Shown: positions 55,757 through 64,000, counted from the first letter of the stretch. The stretch: 64,000 nt of DNA from Flavobacterium psychrophilum (GCA_001708385.1 CP012388.1:1054001-1118000), one strand, 5' to 3'. Notes: generated by a model from the letters alone, not told the origin. Translations and numbers: made by a program.

Positions 55757-56876
55757 CGTTTTCAGAAATTAATTTGTCAATAAGTGTTGCGTTATGCAAA
55801 TCGTTAAGATAATGCTCAAGAATATCTGCTCGTTGTTTTGCGCCATTAAAAGGTGAAAGCTTCAATCTGTTTACAGCTTCAACTAATTGGTTCTCTGTGT
55901 TGGCTCTTTCACACAAACCTGCTACCGCTGCATCATCAATAATATTATCATTGATAATACAATGCCTGCTGTGAAAAAGTGCGTTTATTAATTTAAGCTT
56001 GGTACCCGATCGCTGCAGTGACCATATTATATTTATATGAGCCTGATTTAGCAGTTCCTTTAAATGCGAAAATCCCTGCAATTTAATAAATTTTATATTC
56101 GATGCATCTCCTGCCAATCGTTTAATGTAAGCTTCGTTAGAACTGGACGCTATAATTAATGAGTAGTCTTTAATTTCTTTGAATATTGCTATTATTGCGG
56201 CAGCCGCCAGCCGGTTATCGGGCGTTTTAAGATCTCCGTGATACAGTGCGTAGCCTCCTGTTCCAGATAATTGCTCAACCTTACTATTACCGTGAAAAAC
56301 GGGAATGTAGTGCGAGTTACCAAATAAATCACTTACATGCTCGTGTTCAAAATGAGATAAGGTAAGAACATCATCAAATTCAGAGATTATACTCTCATAC
56401 TTTTTAAATTTAATACCTTCCAGCCTGTATAATAACTTTTTTATGGGATCTTTTTCACTGCTTGCAATTCCTTTAAAATAATCCTGCTCAACATTATGAA
56501 GACGCAAAATTTTTGTATACTCCTTTAGTTGGCCCTTTTTAACCAAGAGGGTTGTTTTTAAGCTTTCGAAAAGTATGGGTGCCTTTACTTTCTTAATATT
56601 AGTAAGTAAAGCAGTACTATTTCTTGACACTACAGAAAAAGGCAATTTACTTAAAAGCTTAAAAGGATTGTAGCTATACTTATAAAAATACACCTCAGCT
56701 GTAATTGCTTTAAGTTCCTCGGAAACCTGAGTTTCTTTTAAAATAAAGCAATGCAGATGGATAGTATAACCCAATTCGCTTAACGCCTTTATTTTATAAT
56801 AAACCTCAATTGTTCCTCCATATTTAGGCGGATAAGGGTTATCAAAGCTAATAATGTGTAGCGGCTTTAAATGCAT
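55749..56876 (-). CDS. GT-B glycosyltransferase, group 1-like
   Basis: A 375-residue cytoplasmic glycosyltransferase. The N-terminus has FDNPYPPKYGGTIEVYYKIK, the GG-type acceptor/nucleotide loop of GT4-like enzymes. The C-terminal half has weak donor-site features (YALYHGDLKTPDNRLAAAAI, then HINIIWSLQRSGTKLKLINA) rather than the classic EGxxxxxxE. The sugar donor is not predictable. Its stop codon overlaps the oxygenase start by 8 bp. A -7 element lies almost at its start codon (56882-56889). Confidence 0.78.
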   Translation of the reverse strand: MHLKPLHIISFDNPYPPKYGGTIEVYYKIKALSELGYTIHLHCFILKETQVSEELKAITAEVYFYKYSYNPFKLLSKLPFSVVSRNSTALLTNIKKVKAPILFESLKTTLLVKKGQLKEYTKILRLHNVEQDYFKGIASSEKDPIKKLLYRLEGIKFKKYESIISEFDDVLTLSHFEHEHVSDLFGNSHYIPVFHGNSKVEQLSGTGGYALYHGDLKTPDNRLAAAAIIAIFKEIKDYSLIIASSSNEAYIKRLAGDASNIKFIKLQGFSHLKELLNQAHINIIWSLQRSGTKLKLINALFHSRHCIINDNIIDDAAVAGLCERANTENQLVEAVNRLKLSPFNGAKQRADILEHYLNDLHNATLIDKLISENDE

Positions 56877-56881
56877 AGTAG

Positions 56882-56889
56882 CAAAAATA
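56882..56889 (-). promoter_or_regulatory. -7 element of the 55749-56876 glycosyltransferase gene
   Basis: On the minus strand this reads TATTTTTG followed by C, an exact TAnnTTTG match whose last base is only 5 bp before the ATG at 56876. The mRNA leader would be at most a few bases. Confidence 0.55.
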
Positions 56890-56921
56890 CAATTATTAAA
56901 ATTCTATCTCGTAAAATATAG

Positions 56922-56929
56922 TAATTTTG
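56922..56929 (+). promoter_or_regulatory. -7 element of the GT2 gene
   Basis: TAATTTTG is an exact TAnnTTTG match 32 bp before the ATG at 56962. It is back to back with the opposing element at 56882-56889. Confidence 0.6.
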
Positions 56930-56961
56930 AAAACTATAATTGTAACGGATATTAAATCCTC

Positions 56962-57906
56962 ATGAAAAACCCTTTCTTTTCTGTAATTATTCCGCTCTAC
57001 AATAAAGAGAACCATATACAGGCTACTCTACAGAGTGTTCTCGCGCAAACCTTTACTGATTTTGAAGTAATTATAGTTGATGATGTTTCAACAGATAACA
57101 GCCTTAACTTGGTTGGGCAAGTTAAAGATGAGAGGATACAGATAATAAACCACCCCGTAAACAAAGGCCTTTCTGCATCACGCAATACAGGTGTAACTTA
57201 TGCCAAGGCAGATATGATAGCCTTTCTTGATGCCGATGACTTATGGAAACCCCGTTTTTTAGAAAGAATATCTTTTTTAATTGATGCTTATCCTGACGCT
57301 TCAATATTTGCAACACAATATGAAGAGTTTCATCAAAGAAATATTACAGTGCCAATTAAAATTGATCGATTACCGGTTACAGAAAATAAAACATACCTGT
57401 TAGACTTTTTCCCTGTTAATATGGGAAAATTGATTGTTAGCTTTTCCAGTATCTGCATCCGAAGGGAAGTTTTTGAAAAAAGTGGTATGTTTAATGAAGA
57501 AGTTACCTTCGCTGAAGATGTAGATTTTTATATCAGGGCATTTTCTAATAATCAGTTGGCCTATTATAATGAATCATTAGCAATCTATATGATCTATGAC
57601 AGCCAGCAGATGTCTTTAGCAGGTTTAGAAAATAGGGTAATCCCAGATTTCGATTCCTACGAATACATGGCACAAAACAGGCCCGACATAAAGCGATTTC
57701 TTGATTTTTACCGTTATGTAATGGCGAAACACTACAAACTTTCGGGGGATAGTGTCAACTACAGTAAAATGCTGAGAGGAATTAGATTAGATAGTCTTAA
57801 TTATAAACAAAGAATACTGCTTTATGCTCCCATCTATATTTTAAAATTAATTAAAAGATTAAAAGGGGCGCTAATGAAAAAAGGTATAAGCCCTAATTCT
57901 TATTAG
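56962..57906 (+). CDS. Family 2 glycosyltransferase
   Basis: A 314-residue GT-A enzyme. The start FFSVIIPLYNKENHIQATLQ, the VIIVDDVSTDNS nucleotide-sugar loop and the metal-binding FLDADDLWKPRF (DxD-like) are classic for GT2. A later FAEDVDFYIRAF supplies the ED catalytic base. It is presumably cytoplasmic, adding a sugar to a lipid-linked surface glycan. It has its own promoter, and its last 14 bp overlap the convergent end of the fdtA gene. No terminator separates the two. Confidence 0.92.
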   Translation: MKNPFFSVIIPLYNKENHIQATLQSVLAQTFTDFEVIIVDDVSTDNSLNLVGQVKDERIQIINHPVNKGLSASRNTGVTYAKADMIAFLDADDLWKPRFLERISFLIDAYPDASIFATQYEEFHQRNITVPIKIDRLPVTENKTYLLDFFPVNMGKLIVSFSSICIRREVFEKSGMFNEEVTFAEDVDFYIRAFSNNQLAYYNESLAIYMIYDSQQMSLAGLENRVIPDFDSYEYMAQNRPDIKRFLDFYRYVMAKHYKLSGDSVNYSKMLRGIRLDSLNYKQRILLYAPIYILKLIKRLKGALMKKGISPNSY

Positions 57907-58297
57907 CTTTTACATATTTTAAATAGTCATCATAATTTCTTATGTAATCGTCTTCGGAGTAAATTTCCGATGCGACTACCATGCAAACTGCTCCTTCAGA
58001 AAAATTACTAAGTTCACTCCATAATCCTTCATGTATTAGTACTCCTTCATCCGGTTTACTTAGCTTAACAGTCTGCACATTTACACCATCATTAATCTCA
58101 ACTTCAAAACTGCCTGATATAGCTATAAGAAATTGCTTTAATTCTTTATGAGCATGCCTCCCCCTGGTAGAGTTACCCTGAATGTCATATAAATAAAAGA
58201 TTCTTTTAATATTAAAAGGCAAACAATCACCTTCAATTACCCCTACATTACCTGTAAAATCTTCAATTTTTGGAATCGTTATTTTTTCTATGTTCAT
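57893..58297 (-). CDS. fdtA: FdtA/QdtA-type dTDP-4-keto-6-deoxyhexose isomerase (WxcM-like cupin)
   Basis: A 134-residue single cupin. The family signature STRGRHAHKELKQFLIAISG (His-rich, residues about 42-61) and IHEGLWSELSNFS are conserved. FdtA and QdtA move the keto group of dTDP-4-keto-6-deoxyglucose from C4 to C3, on the way to dTDP-3-amino-3,6-dideoxyhexoses (Fuc3NAc or Qui3NAc) in O-antigens. Which isomer is made cannot be told here. The aminotransferase (FdtB) and acetyltransferase (FdtC) are not in the window and may lie past 64 kb. It lies 3 bp downstream of the GT4 gene in the same operon. Confidence 0.85.
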   Translation of the reverse strand: MNIEKITIPKIEDFTGNVGVIEGDCLPFNIKRIFYLYDIQGNSTRGRHAHKELKQFLIAISGSFEVEINDGVNVQTVKLSKPDEGVLIHEGLWSELSNFSEGAVCMVVASEIYSEDDYIRNYDDYLKYVKANKN

Positions 58298-58300
58298 TTT

Positions 58301-59404
58301 CTATTGATTAATTTTGAGGAATTTCATCCATTGCCCACCAATATTTTCTAAAGAAAATTTGGATATACTCGTTTGTGCATTTTCCTTACATCTGGCGTAA
58401 AGCTCTTGGTCTTTAAACATCATATCTATTCCTTTTATAAGTTCCTCAATATCTTGGTCTTTAATGAGTAGTCCGTTTTCCTTGTGAACAATAATTTCCG
58501 AAGGTCCGGTAAAACAATCAAAGGAAACAACGGGAGTTCCATTTGCTAACGACTCCAGCAGTACCATTGGCAATCCTTCATTTTTGCTTGAAAGAACATA
58601 AAAAAGAGCATTACGCATATAAACATACGGATTTTCCTGAAATCCTTTAAAGATTACTTTATCCTTTAGACCTAGTTTTTCAGAAAAATCCTCCAGTATA
58701 TGTTTTCGGCTTCCTTCTCCCAAAATTAAAAGTTTTACATTATTTCTAGGAAGTCCAGATTTTGCATATGCTTCTATAAGCTTGTCAAATTGTTTTATGT
58801 TGTGTTCAGGCATGCTACCTGCTGCCAAAATATAATTGTAGCCTGGGTCTGTAAAAGTTTCATGAGACCTTCTGTCAATATAATTTGGATTTACAGGATT
58901 ATATATATTTTTTACATTCTTAAGATGGTAATGATTTTCAATATGTGTTTTCATCCTATTGGTAATACTTATAACTCCATATGCTTTGCCATAAATTAGC
59001 TTTGTAAGCCATACTTCTTTAGGCATGTACCATTTTAAAACACCACTATGTATAGTATATATTGTTGGAACTGTGTAAACAAACTTTGATATAAGTAAAT
59101 CCTGTATATATTTTTTACGCATTCTAAAGTCTATTACATAATCAAAATTATGTCCTTTTATGTAATTTCGCAGTACCCTGAAACGTTTTATTTTATTAAT
59201 GATTCCGTTTTTATCATCTTTAAGCAACCCAAGGTTGAGTAGCTCTCCTGAAAAATTATAACTAATACTATCCTGAACCAACACGTTGTAAACTTCTATT
59301 CCCTTACTGCTAAAATATTCCGAAAGCAACGCATGAACCCTTTCCGCCCCCCCGCCGGAAAGAGCGTCACCTACAAGACATATTTTAATTTTTCGGGGTT
59401 GCAT
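58301..59404 (-). CDS. Family 4 glycosyltransferase
   Basis: A 367-residue GT-B enzyme. The N-terminal ALSGGGAERVHALLSEYF has the glycine-rich acceptor loop of GT4. The C-terminal half has LILGEGSRKHILEDFSEKLG and the diagnostic SSKNEGLPMVLLESLANGTP, which contains EGxxxxxxE. It is a complete, inverting- or retaining-type nucleotide-sugar enzyme of unknown donor. It leads an operon with fdtA (3-bp gap), which suggests it transfers the FdtA-derived amino sugar; that is inferred from position. Its promoter is at 59433-59440. Confidence 0.92.
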   Translation of the reverse strand: MQPRKIKICLVGDALSGGGAERVHALLSEYFSSKGIEVYNVLVQDSISYNFSGELLNLGLLKDDKNGIINKIKRFRVLRNYIKGHNFDYVIDFRMRKKYIQDLLISKFVYTVPTIYTIHSGVLKWYMPKEVWLTKLIYGKAYGVISITNRMKTHIENHYHLKNVKNIYNPVNPNYIDRRSHETFTDPGYNYILAAGSMPEHNIKQFDKLIEAYAKSGLPRNNVKLLILGEGSRKHILEDFSEKLGLKDKVIFKGFQENPYVYMRNALFYVLSSKNEGLPMVLLESLANGTPVVSFDCFTGPSEIIVHKENGLLIKDQDIEELIKGIDMMFKDQELYARCKENAQTSISKFSLENIGGQWMKFLKINQ

Positions 59405-59432
59405 GGTTAGAGTTTATTGGTTATTTTCACAA

Positions 59433-59440
59433 CAAATATA
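59433..59440 (-). promoter_or_regulatory. -7 element of the GT4-fdtA operon
   Basis: On the minus strand this reads TATATTTG, an exact TAnnTTTG match 28 bp before the GT4 ATG. Confidence 0.65.
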
Positions 59441-59447
59441 AACATTC

Positions 59448-60620
59448 ATGCGGATTTTACTTATTGGCGAATATAGCAGGCTTCACAATTCTTTAAAGGA
59501 AGGTTTACAGGCTTTAGGTCATGAAGTTACCCTGGTTAGCGACGGCGATGCCTTCAAGAAATATCCCTCTGACTATTTTTATATCCCAAAAAGCACTACA
59601 AAAGGTATATTAAATATCGCCAGGCAGGCAATATTCAGGATATTTAAACATGATATTTCATATTGGGAAAGGGGTATCCGGTTTTACAGACTACTACCAA
59701 AACTTAAAAATTATGATGTAGTACAACTAATTAATGAAGCTCCTATAAAAACAGTTCCACGTTTTGAAAAATTTCTTTTAAATAAAGTAATAGTGCAGAA
59801 CGGTAAAACCTTTATGCTTTGCTGCGGAATAGACTATACAGTAGTAAAATATATGCTCGATAAAAAGCCTAGATATTCATTAATGGATCCCTATTTTAAG
59901 GATAAATCATTATTACCTGAGTATCGATTTATTTTTGAACACATCAGTAAGTCACATAAAAAACTTCATGATTTTATTTATCAGAAAGTAAATGGTGTTA
60001 TTGCTTCTGATATGGACTACACCTTGCCTTTAAAGGGAAACCGTTCTTTTATTGGTCTGATACCTAATCCGGTAAATCTTAAGAAGTTGAATTATACAGA
60101 ACCCTATGTCGATGATAAAATAATTATTTTTCTTGGTTTTAACCAATGGACTTACAATCATAAAGGAATTCCTTATTTTGAAAAAGCATTAGAAACAATC
60201 AAGGAAATTTATTCTGATAAAATTGAGATTATTATTGCAAAAACATTACCATACAACGAATATATAAACATATACAATAAAGCTCATATACTTTTAGATC
60301 AGGTATATTCATACGACCAGGGCTATAATGCATTGGAAGCTATGGCTAAAGGCAAGGTAGTTTTTACAGGTGCCGAAGAGGAATTCATGCAGCATTATAA
60401 CCTTGATGAAAGAGTAGCCATAAATGCATTACCTAATTTAGATGCATTGGTAAATGAGTTATCCCACCTGATAGAAAATCCTAATGAAATCATAGCCATA
60501 GGAAAAAGAGCGCATGACTTTGTAGTTAAAGAGCATGAATACGTAACAGTAGCAGGAAAATATCTAGAAAATTGGCACAATTCCTCCATATACAAACGTA
60601 ATCAGAATTTGAATTTATAA
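59448..60620 (+). CDS. Glycosyltransferase (GT-B type)
   Basis: A 390-residue protein beginning MRILLIGEYSRLHNSLKEGL, the typical Rossmann opening of glycosyltransferases that bind a sugar nucleotide. The second domain contains FLGFNQWTYNHKGIPYFEKA and a donor-site helix VYSYDQGYNALEAMAKGKVV (a GYxALEAMA variant of the GT4 motif), then FTGAEEEFMQHY. It is more divergent than the GT4 at 58301. It is divergent from that gene, and its last 19 bp overlap the convergent acyltransferase gene. The donor and acceptor are unknown. Confidence 0.85.
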   Translation: MRILLIGEYSRLHNSLKEGLQALGHEVTLVSDGDAFKKYPSDYFYIPKSTTKGILNIARQAIFRIFKHDISYWERGIRFYRLLPKLKNYDVVQLINEAPIKTVPRFEKFLLNKVIVQNGKTFMLCCGIDYTVVKYMLDKKPRYSLMDPYFKDKSLLPEYRFIFEHISKSHKKLHDFIYQKVNGVIASDMDYTLPLKGNRSFIGLIPNPVNLKKLNYTEPYVDDKIIIFLGFNQWTYNHKGIPYFEKALETIKEIYSDKIEIIIAKTLPYNEYINIYNKAHILLDQVYSYDQGYNALEAMAKGKVVFTGAEEEFMQHYNLDERVAINALPNLDALVNELSHLIENPNEIIAIGKRAHDFVVKEHEYVTVAGKYLENWHNSSIYKRNQNLNL

Positions 60621-61609
60621 AATAATCTTTCGAAATAGCGGTTACATATATAAGCAGCTATAACAGCTACTATAAAGCAAAATATATAATATAACAGACC
60701 TTGTTGCAGCTGAAAATTTCTTTTATTGATTAATTCAAAATAACGTAACACTAAATGGTGTAACATATAAAAACTAAAACTTATCCTTCCAAGCCTAGAC
60801 ATAAATGGAGTAGAAAGTATTTTTTTTGAGATGAACCCTTTTTCAAAATAAAAAGTTACAATTACTAGGCCAACTGGCAACCAGAGCAATAAGGAATATA
60901 AATAAGGCCGGAATAAATCTGGATAAACATTGAGTATTGCAAACCATGTAGCTAAAAAAACTAGAGCAACAACTTCTAACAAGGATCCCAATTTATAACT
61001 AACATGAATCTCCCTATATTTTATGATCCTGTATAAGTATATACCAAATATAAAATCTAATATTCTGAGGGGGCTTATATAAAAGAGAAAATGGTGATAC
61101 GCTTCAGAAACGAAATTCATCAATATCACTAAAAATAATACAATGCAAATCATAACAATAGTAAAAGCCTTATTACTAAAATCTGAAAGCCATTTTATTA
61201 AAAACGGAAAACATGCATAAAAAAGCATTAGGTCTGCAGCATTCCATGATACACCATTAAATGAAAAATAGTAATTGATATCAGGAACAAATGTCTGTAA
61301 AAAAAACGCGTTTAATAAAAGTGCCGAAAACCATTTTAAATGACTCTCATTAAAAAAAAATATCGTTAACGGCAATGAAAGCAACAGCGTAAGCAGATGT
61401 AAAGGATAGATGCGTACCAATCTTTTCAAAAAAAAAGTTTTTGGTAGAATCTGTTGATTTAGTATACTAGTTTGATATACCATCGATAAGATAAACCCAC
61501 TTAGGACGATAAAAAAAGCATGCCCAATTGCTACGGTAAATACCTCTATGTGTACCAAAAAAACCAGAATTGCGAAAAAAAACCTTAATGATGAAAGAGA
61601 TTTAATCAT
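60602..61609 (-). CDS. Acyltransferase family 3 membrane protein
   Basis: A 335-residue polytopic membrane protein with about ten helices. The N-terminal SLSSLRFFFAILVFLVHIEV and AFFIVLSGFILSMVYQ are the acyltransferase-3 (OafA/WecH-like) signature, with the conserved His in the first helix. These enzymes usually O-acetylate surface sugars. The start is set at the ATG at 61609; the frame extends two codons further to a TTG. A -7 promoter element ends 3 bp before that ATG, so the mRNA is likely leaderless. Its 3' end overlaps the convergent glycosyltransferase by 19 bp. Confidence 0.9.
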   Translation of the reverse strand: MIKSLSSLRFFFAILVFLVHIEVFTVAIGHAFFIVLSGFILSMVYQTSILNQQILPKTFFLKRLVRIYPLHLLTLLLSLPLTIFFFNESHLKWFSALLLNAFFLQTFVPDINYYFSFNGVSWNAADLMLFYACFPFLIKWLSDFSNKAFTIVMICIVLFLVILMNFVSEAYHHFLFYISPLRILDFIFGIYLYRIIKYREIHVSYKLGSLLEVVALVFLATWFAILNVYPDLFRPYLYSLLLWLPVGLVIVTFYFEKGFISKKILSTPFMSRLGRISFSFYMLHHLVLRYFELINKRNFQLQQGLLYYIFCFIVAVIAAYICNRYFERLFYKFKF

Positions 61610-61612
61610 GTG

Positions 61613-61620
61613 CAAATTTA
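61613..61620 (-). promoter_or_regulatory. -7 element of the acyltransferase gene, abutting the start codon
   Basis: On the minus strand this reads TAAATTTG followed by C, an exact TAnnTTTG match. Only 3 nt (CAC) separate it from the ATG at 61609, so transcription should start at or next to the A of ATG. Confidence 0.6.
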
Positions 61621-61634
61621 TTAAAGAAAAAACT

Positions 61635-61642
61635 TATTTTTG
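61635..61642 (+). promoter_or_regulatory. -7 element of the HTTM-like gene
   Basis: TATTTTTG is an exact TAnnTTTG match 11 bp before the TTG start at 61654. It lies 14 bp from the opposing acyltransferase element, making a compact divergent promoter pair. Confidence 0.58.
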
Positions 61643-61653
61643 TTAAAAAAACT

Positions 61654-62991
61654 TTGATTTTTAACAAAATAAAATTTCAGCCCTCTGTACTTATATTACT
61701 CTGTTTGTTTAGTTGTGCACTACTTATACACATCGGAAATGGCTACCCTAAGACCACGGCGTTAATTACAGTACTAACTGCCCTGCAATTTATAAATTTT
61801 AAATTGTGGTGGCCTACACTATTTACAATTCTAATATTTCTGTCTACCGAGTTAATTAAATTTCCGCGTATTCCAAATCATGCCAATCTCGAAATTTTTA
61901 TAAGCCTTATTATTATATTCTTCATTTGCCTATTGTTGTCAGGAAAAAAAACAAAGTATATAACCGCAGAAAATCTCCCTCTAATATTTAGATATTCTCT
62001 TATTACAATTTACTTTATTGCAGGTTTTCATAAGCTTAATAGTGGCTTTTTTGATGTAAATGGCAGCTGTATAACACATATAGGAAAAGAATTGAACCAA
62101 CTTGTTTTTGGCAGAGATTTTATACTATCTCAAAATACGGCTTTGTTCTTTAAGGTAGCAATACTAATCATAGAAATGATTGTTCCGTTTGGACTTCTAT
62201 TTTACAATACACGTAAAGCAACAGCTTATTTATTAGCAGTATTCCACATATACTTAAGCCTTTGTGGTTTCGCTAATTTTAGTTCACTGGCAGGATTTTT
62301 TCTTGCAGGATGTATACTGGATTTTTCAAATGCTAATCTTCAATCAGTTATTCTTAAAGGACTAAGATGGTATATTTTTTTTACTATCATATCCTGCGTA
62401 GCAATACATGTAGCATCCCGATTGAAAATACTTGATGATAATATGGAACTTCGTTTTCTAAACGGCATTATTTTTAACATCGGATGGTCATACTTTTTTA
62501 TCAAACTGTTAAATAATCATCCATTTATAAAAGCTAAATATTTTCCCTCATTAATACCTGTAATGGCTTCTTTAGTTATTAGTTTGTGGGGTATGCAATG
62601 TTATATAGGTTTATCGTCAGCTGGAAACCTTAGTATGTTTAGCAATCTAATTACTGAAAAGAGTAGGCAAAATCATTATATAGTAAATGGTGATATAACT
62701 AAAATATGGAATTTCGAAGAAGATTTTGTTACTATTTTAGAACTTCCTGAAAATTTAAAGTGGCAGGGAATATTAGATTTAAAAGGATGTGATCTTCCTT
62801 TAATTGAATTTAAGGTGCAAACAGAGAGATGGCTGACAGAAGATTCTAAAACAATAAAGTGTAAATTATTATACAAAGGCGAAGTAGTGCAAATAGACGA
62901 CCTAAGGAACTCAGAATTCGGAAAAGCCAAATGGTGGTATAAATATCTACTATATAGAAAAATACCTGCTAAAAATGAATGTTTATGGTAA
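61654..62991 (+). CDS. HTTM-like polytopic membrane protein
   Basis: A 445-residue protein with about ten predicted membrane helices in the first 330 residues and a soluble C-terminal region (about 335-445) with several Trp and Lys. The segment RYSLITIYFIAGFHKLNSGF resembles the HTTM (vitamin K gamma-carboxylase-like) N-terminal helices, where a Lys/His in this helix is conserved. The start is a TTG; no in-frame ATG occurs for about 240 codons. HTTM proteins are mostly of unknown function in bacteria. Its position inside a surface-glycan locus is suggestive but proves nothing. Confidence 0.7.
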   Translation: MIFNKIKFQPSVLILLCLFSCALLIHIGNGYPKTTALITVLTALQFINFKLWWPTLFTILIFLSTELIKFPRIPNHANLEIFISLIIIFFICLLLSGKKTKYITAENLPLIFRYSLITIYFIAGFHKLNSGFFDVNGSCITHIGKELNQLVFGRDFILSQNTALFFKVAILIIEMIVPFGLLFYNTRKATAYLLAVFHIYLSLCGFANFSSLAGFFLAGCILDFSNANLQSVILKGLRWYIFFTIISCVAIHVASRLKILDDNMELRFLNGIIFNIGWSYFFIKLLNNHPFIKAKYFPSLIPVMASLVISLWGMQCYIGLSSAGNLSMFSNLITEKSRQNHYIVNGDITKIWNFEEDFVTILELPENLKWQGILDLKGCDLPLIEFKVQTERWLTEDSKTIKCKLLYKGEVVQIDDLRNSEFGKAKWWYKYLLYRKIPAKNECLW

Positions 62992-63113
62992 ATAAAAAAA
63001 GGCTGGTTAAACCTAGTCATCGTTGGAAGAAATTCCGACCATTTTCATTTGATATTTTGAATACCTTCAAAGAGTACCAACAATAGGCAAACCATAAATA
63101 TCTGAGCAAATAC

Positions 63114-64000
63114 TTACAATAAATATTTTCTAAAATAAACCGAAAGCACAATCCAGTACACAAAGTAAGTCAGTGCATATCCCATAACAGCACCTTCAGC
63201 TCCATGATTTTCTATGAGTAAAGTGCATGATATGTACAACAACAAAGAAGATAGAACTTCTGTAATTATAAAAGCTTTGGTAAGCTTCTTTGCAAAAAAC
63301 TGATACGCTAAAATAAGCGACCCTACTTTGAAAAAATCGCCTAATAGCTGCCAGAAAAATAATTCTGTCATCGGTAAAAAGTCTCTTTTAAATATAACAA
63401 GTATCACAAACTCTCTGAGAATATACAGAACAATAAAGCCAACGGCAAATAATGGCAACATTGATTTATAGTAATCCCAAAAAACCTTTTTTGTTTCGGT
63501 ACGGCTTTGTGCCTGAGCGAGTTTCGGTAAAAAATAAATAGAGAGCATGGTCGAAGCAAACATAAGGTAAAATGAAGCCAGCCTGTTCACAGCTTCCCAG
63601 TGCCCTGCAGTATCGAGGCTATAATTGCTCATTAAATTGCTACGTATGCTGTGGTATATAAGCGGACTCAAAAGTGCTGTAATCAGGCTCATAAAGCTAT
63701 AAGCTAACAGGCTTCGCAGTATTGTGGTATCGAAATATTTTAAATTTAAAAAAGAGAATCCGGGAAATCGCTGCCATACATTATAAAATGCAAAAACAAA
63801 AAATAAGGCCTGAAAAAGTATAAGTGCCAGCAAAGCCCCATTGGTTTGAAACTTCCACATTAGCAACACCGATAACACAACTCCTATAACATTCCCGCTA
63901 ATATTTAACCATATAACCTTTTTATAATCTCCAAGACCATTTAGCACCGCCATAAAAACAAGGCTGCCTGCATACCATGGTAAAGAAAGTGCCAATACTT
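63114..64000 (-). CDS. Polysaccharide flippase, WzxE-like (partial, N-terminus outside window)
   Basis: The C-terminal 295 or so residues of a multi-pass transporter (about eight helices seen). The frame stays open to the window edge, so the start lies beyond 64000. The sequence WEAVNRLASFYLMFASTMLS followed by YFLPKLAQAQSRTETKKVFW is the MVF/MATE-type core of WzxE-like O-antigen translocases, which flip lipid-linked oligosaccharide across the inner membrane. It lies beside glycosyltransferases, an FdtA isomerase and an acyltransferase, which supports a surface-polysaccharide role. Confidence 0.82.
   Translation of the reverse strand, partial: VLALSLPWYAGSLVFMAVLNGLGDYKKVIWLNISGNVIGVVLSVLLMWKFQTNGALLALILFQALFFVFAFYNVWQRFPGFSFLNLKYFDTTILRSLLAYSFMSLITALLSPLIYHSIRSNLMSNYSLDTAGHWEAVNRLASFYLMFASTMLSIYFLPKLAQAQSRTETKKVFWDYYKSMLPLFAVGFIVLYILREFVILVIFKRDFLPMTELFFWQLLGDFFKVGSLILAYQFFAKKLTKAFIITEVLSSLLLYISCTLLIENHGAEGAVMGYALTYFVYWIVLSVYFRKYLL

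Overview
The window is a contiguous piece of a Bacteroidota chromosome, almost certainly from a Flavobacterium-like member of the Flavobacteriaceae. The evidence is the low G+C content, promoters of the Bacteroidota type (a TAnnTTTG element just upstream of many genes), a giant secreted protein with a gliding-motility/type IX secretion C-terminal domain, a GLPGLI-family protein, fused SecDF, and gene orders typical of flavobacteria. No rRNA, tRNA, CRISPR array, insertion sequence or prophage gene was seen. Most transcription units end in clear hairpin terminators, many of which serve two convergent genes.

Layout. 1-9.9 kb: pirin and YceI genes; a secreted hypothetical; a PASTA-protein/RluD pair; a four-gene envelope cassette (small peptide, carboxypeptidase-regulatory-like protein, lipocalin-like protein, GLPGLI protein); then ddl, coaD and an M14 metallocarboxypeptidase. 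9.9-21.4 kb: a NUDIX gene divergent from pyrE, small secreted and SRPBCC proteins, a DUF4241 protein, birA, rsfS-ftsH, and a membrane-lipid operon (LUD protein, cdsA, psd, acyl-CoA-binding protein, lipoprotein superoxide dismutase), followed by a YD-repeat lipoprotein. 21.4-33.5 kb: valS, a DUF1573 protein, an aminotransferase, an HEAGH-motif protein, a probable structured RNA or dispersed element, and a 2137-residue repeat adhesin-like protein whose gene has two distinct base compositions. 33.5-54.9 kb: folE, cysS, yidD, two tandem lgt genes, an ExbB-ExbD-TonB set, secDF, mdh, gyrB, asnB, a GreA-like protein, a TPR protein/outer-membrane barrel pair and an orphan ftsE. 54.9-64 kb: one end of a surface-glycan locus with four glycosyltransferases, an FdtA-type sugar isomerase, a 2OG-Fe(II) oxygenase, an acyltransferase, an HTTM-like membrane protein and the C-terminal part of a polysaccharide flippase that runs off the window.

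How the genes work together. Much of the window serves the cell envelope: peptidoglycan precursors (ddl), phospholipids (cdsA, psd), lipoprotein maturation (lgt x2), protein export (secDF, yidD), energised outer-membrane uptake (TonB/ExbB/ExbD plus a barrel protein), type IX cargo, and surface polysaccharide. The rest is housekeeping (valS, cysS, gyrB, mdh, asnB, folE, pyrE, coaD, birA).

The most unusual observations are the base-composition break inside the giant repeat gene, a nested-helix RNA-like element at about 26.62-26.69 kb, promoters placed so close to start codons that pyrE and the acyltransferase gene should give leaderless mRNAs, the duplicated lgt, and a perfect 28-bp-arm terminator bounded by two stop codons. 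I found no complete novel defence or mobile system.
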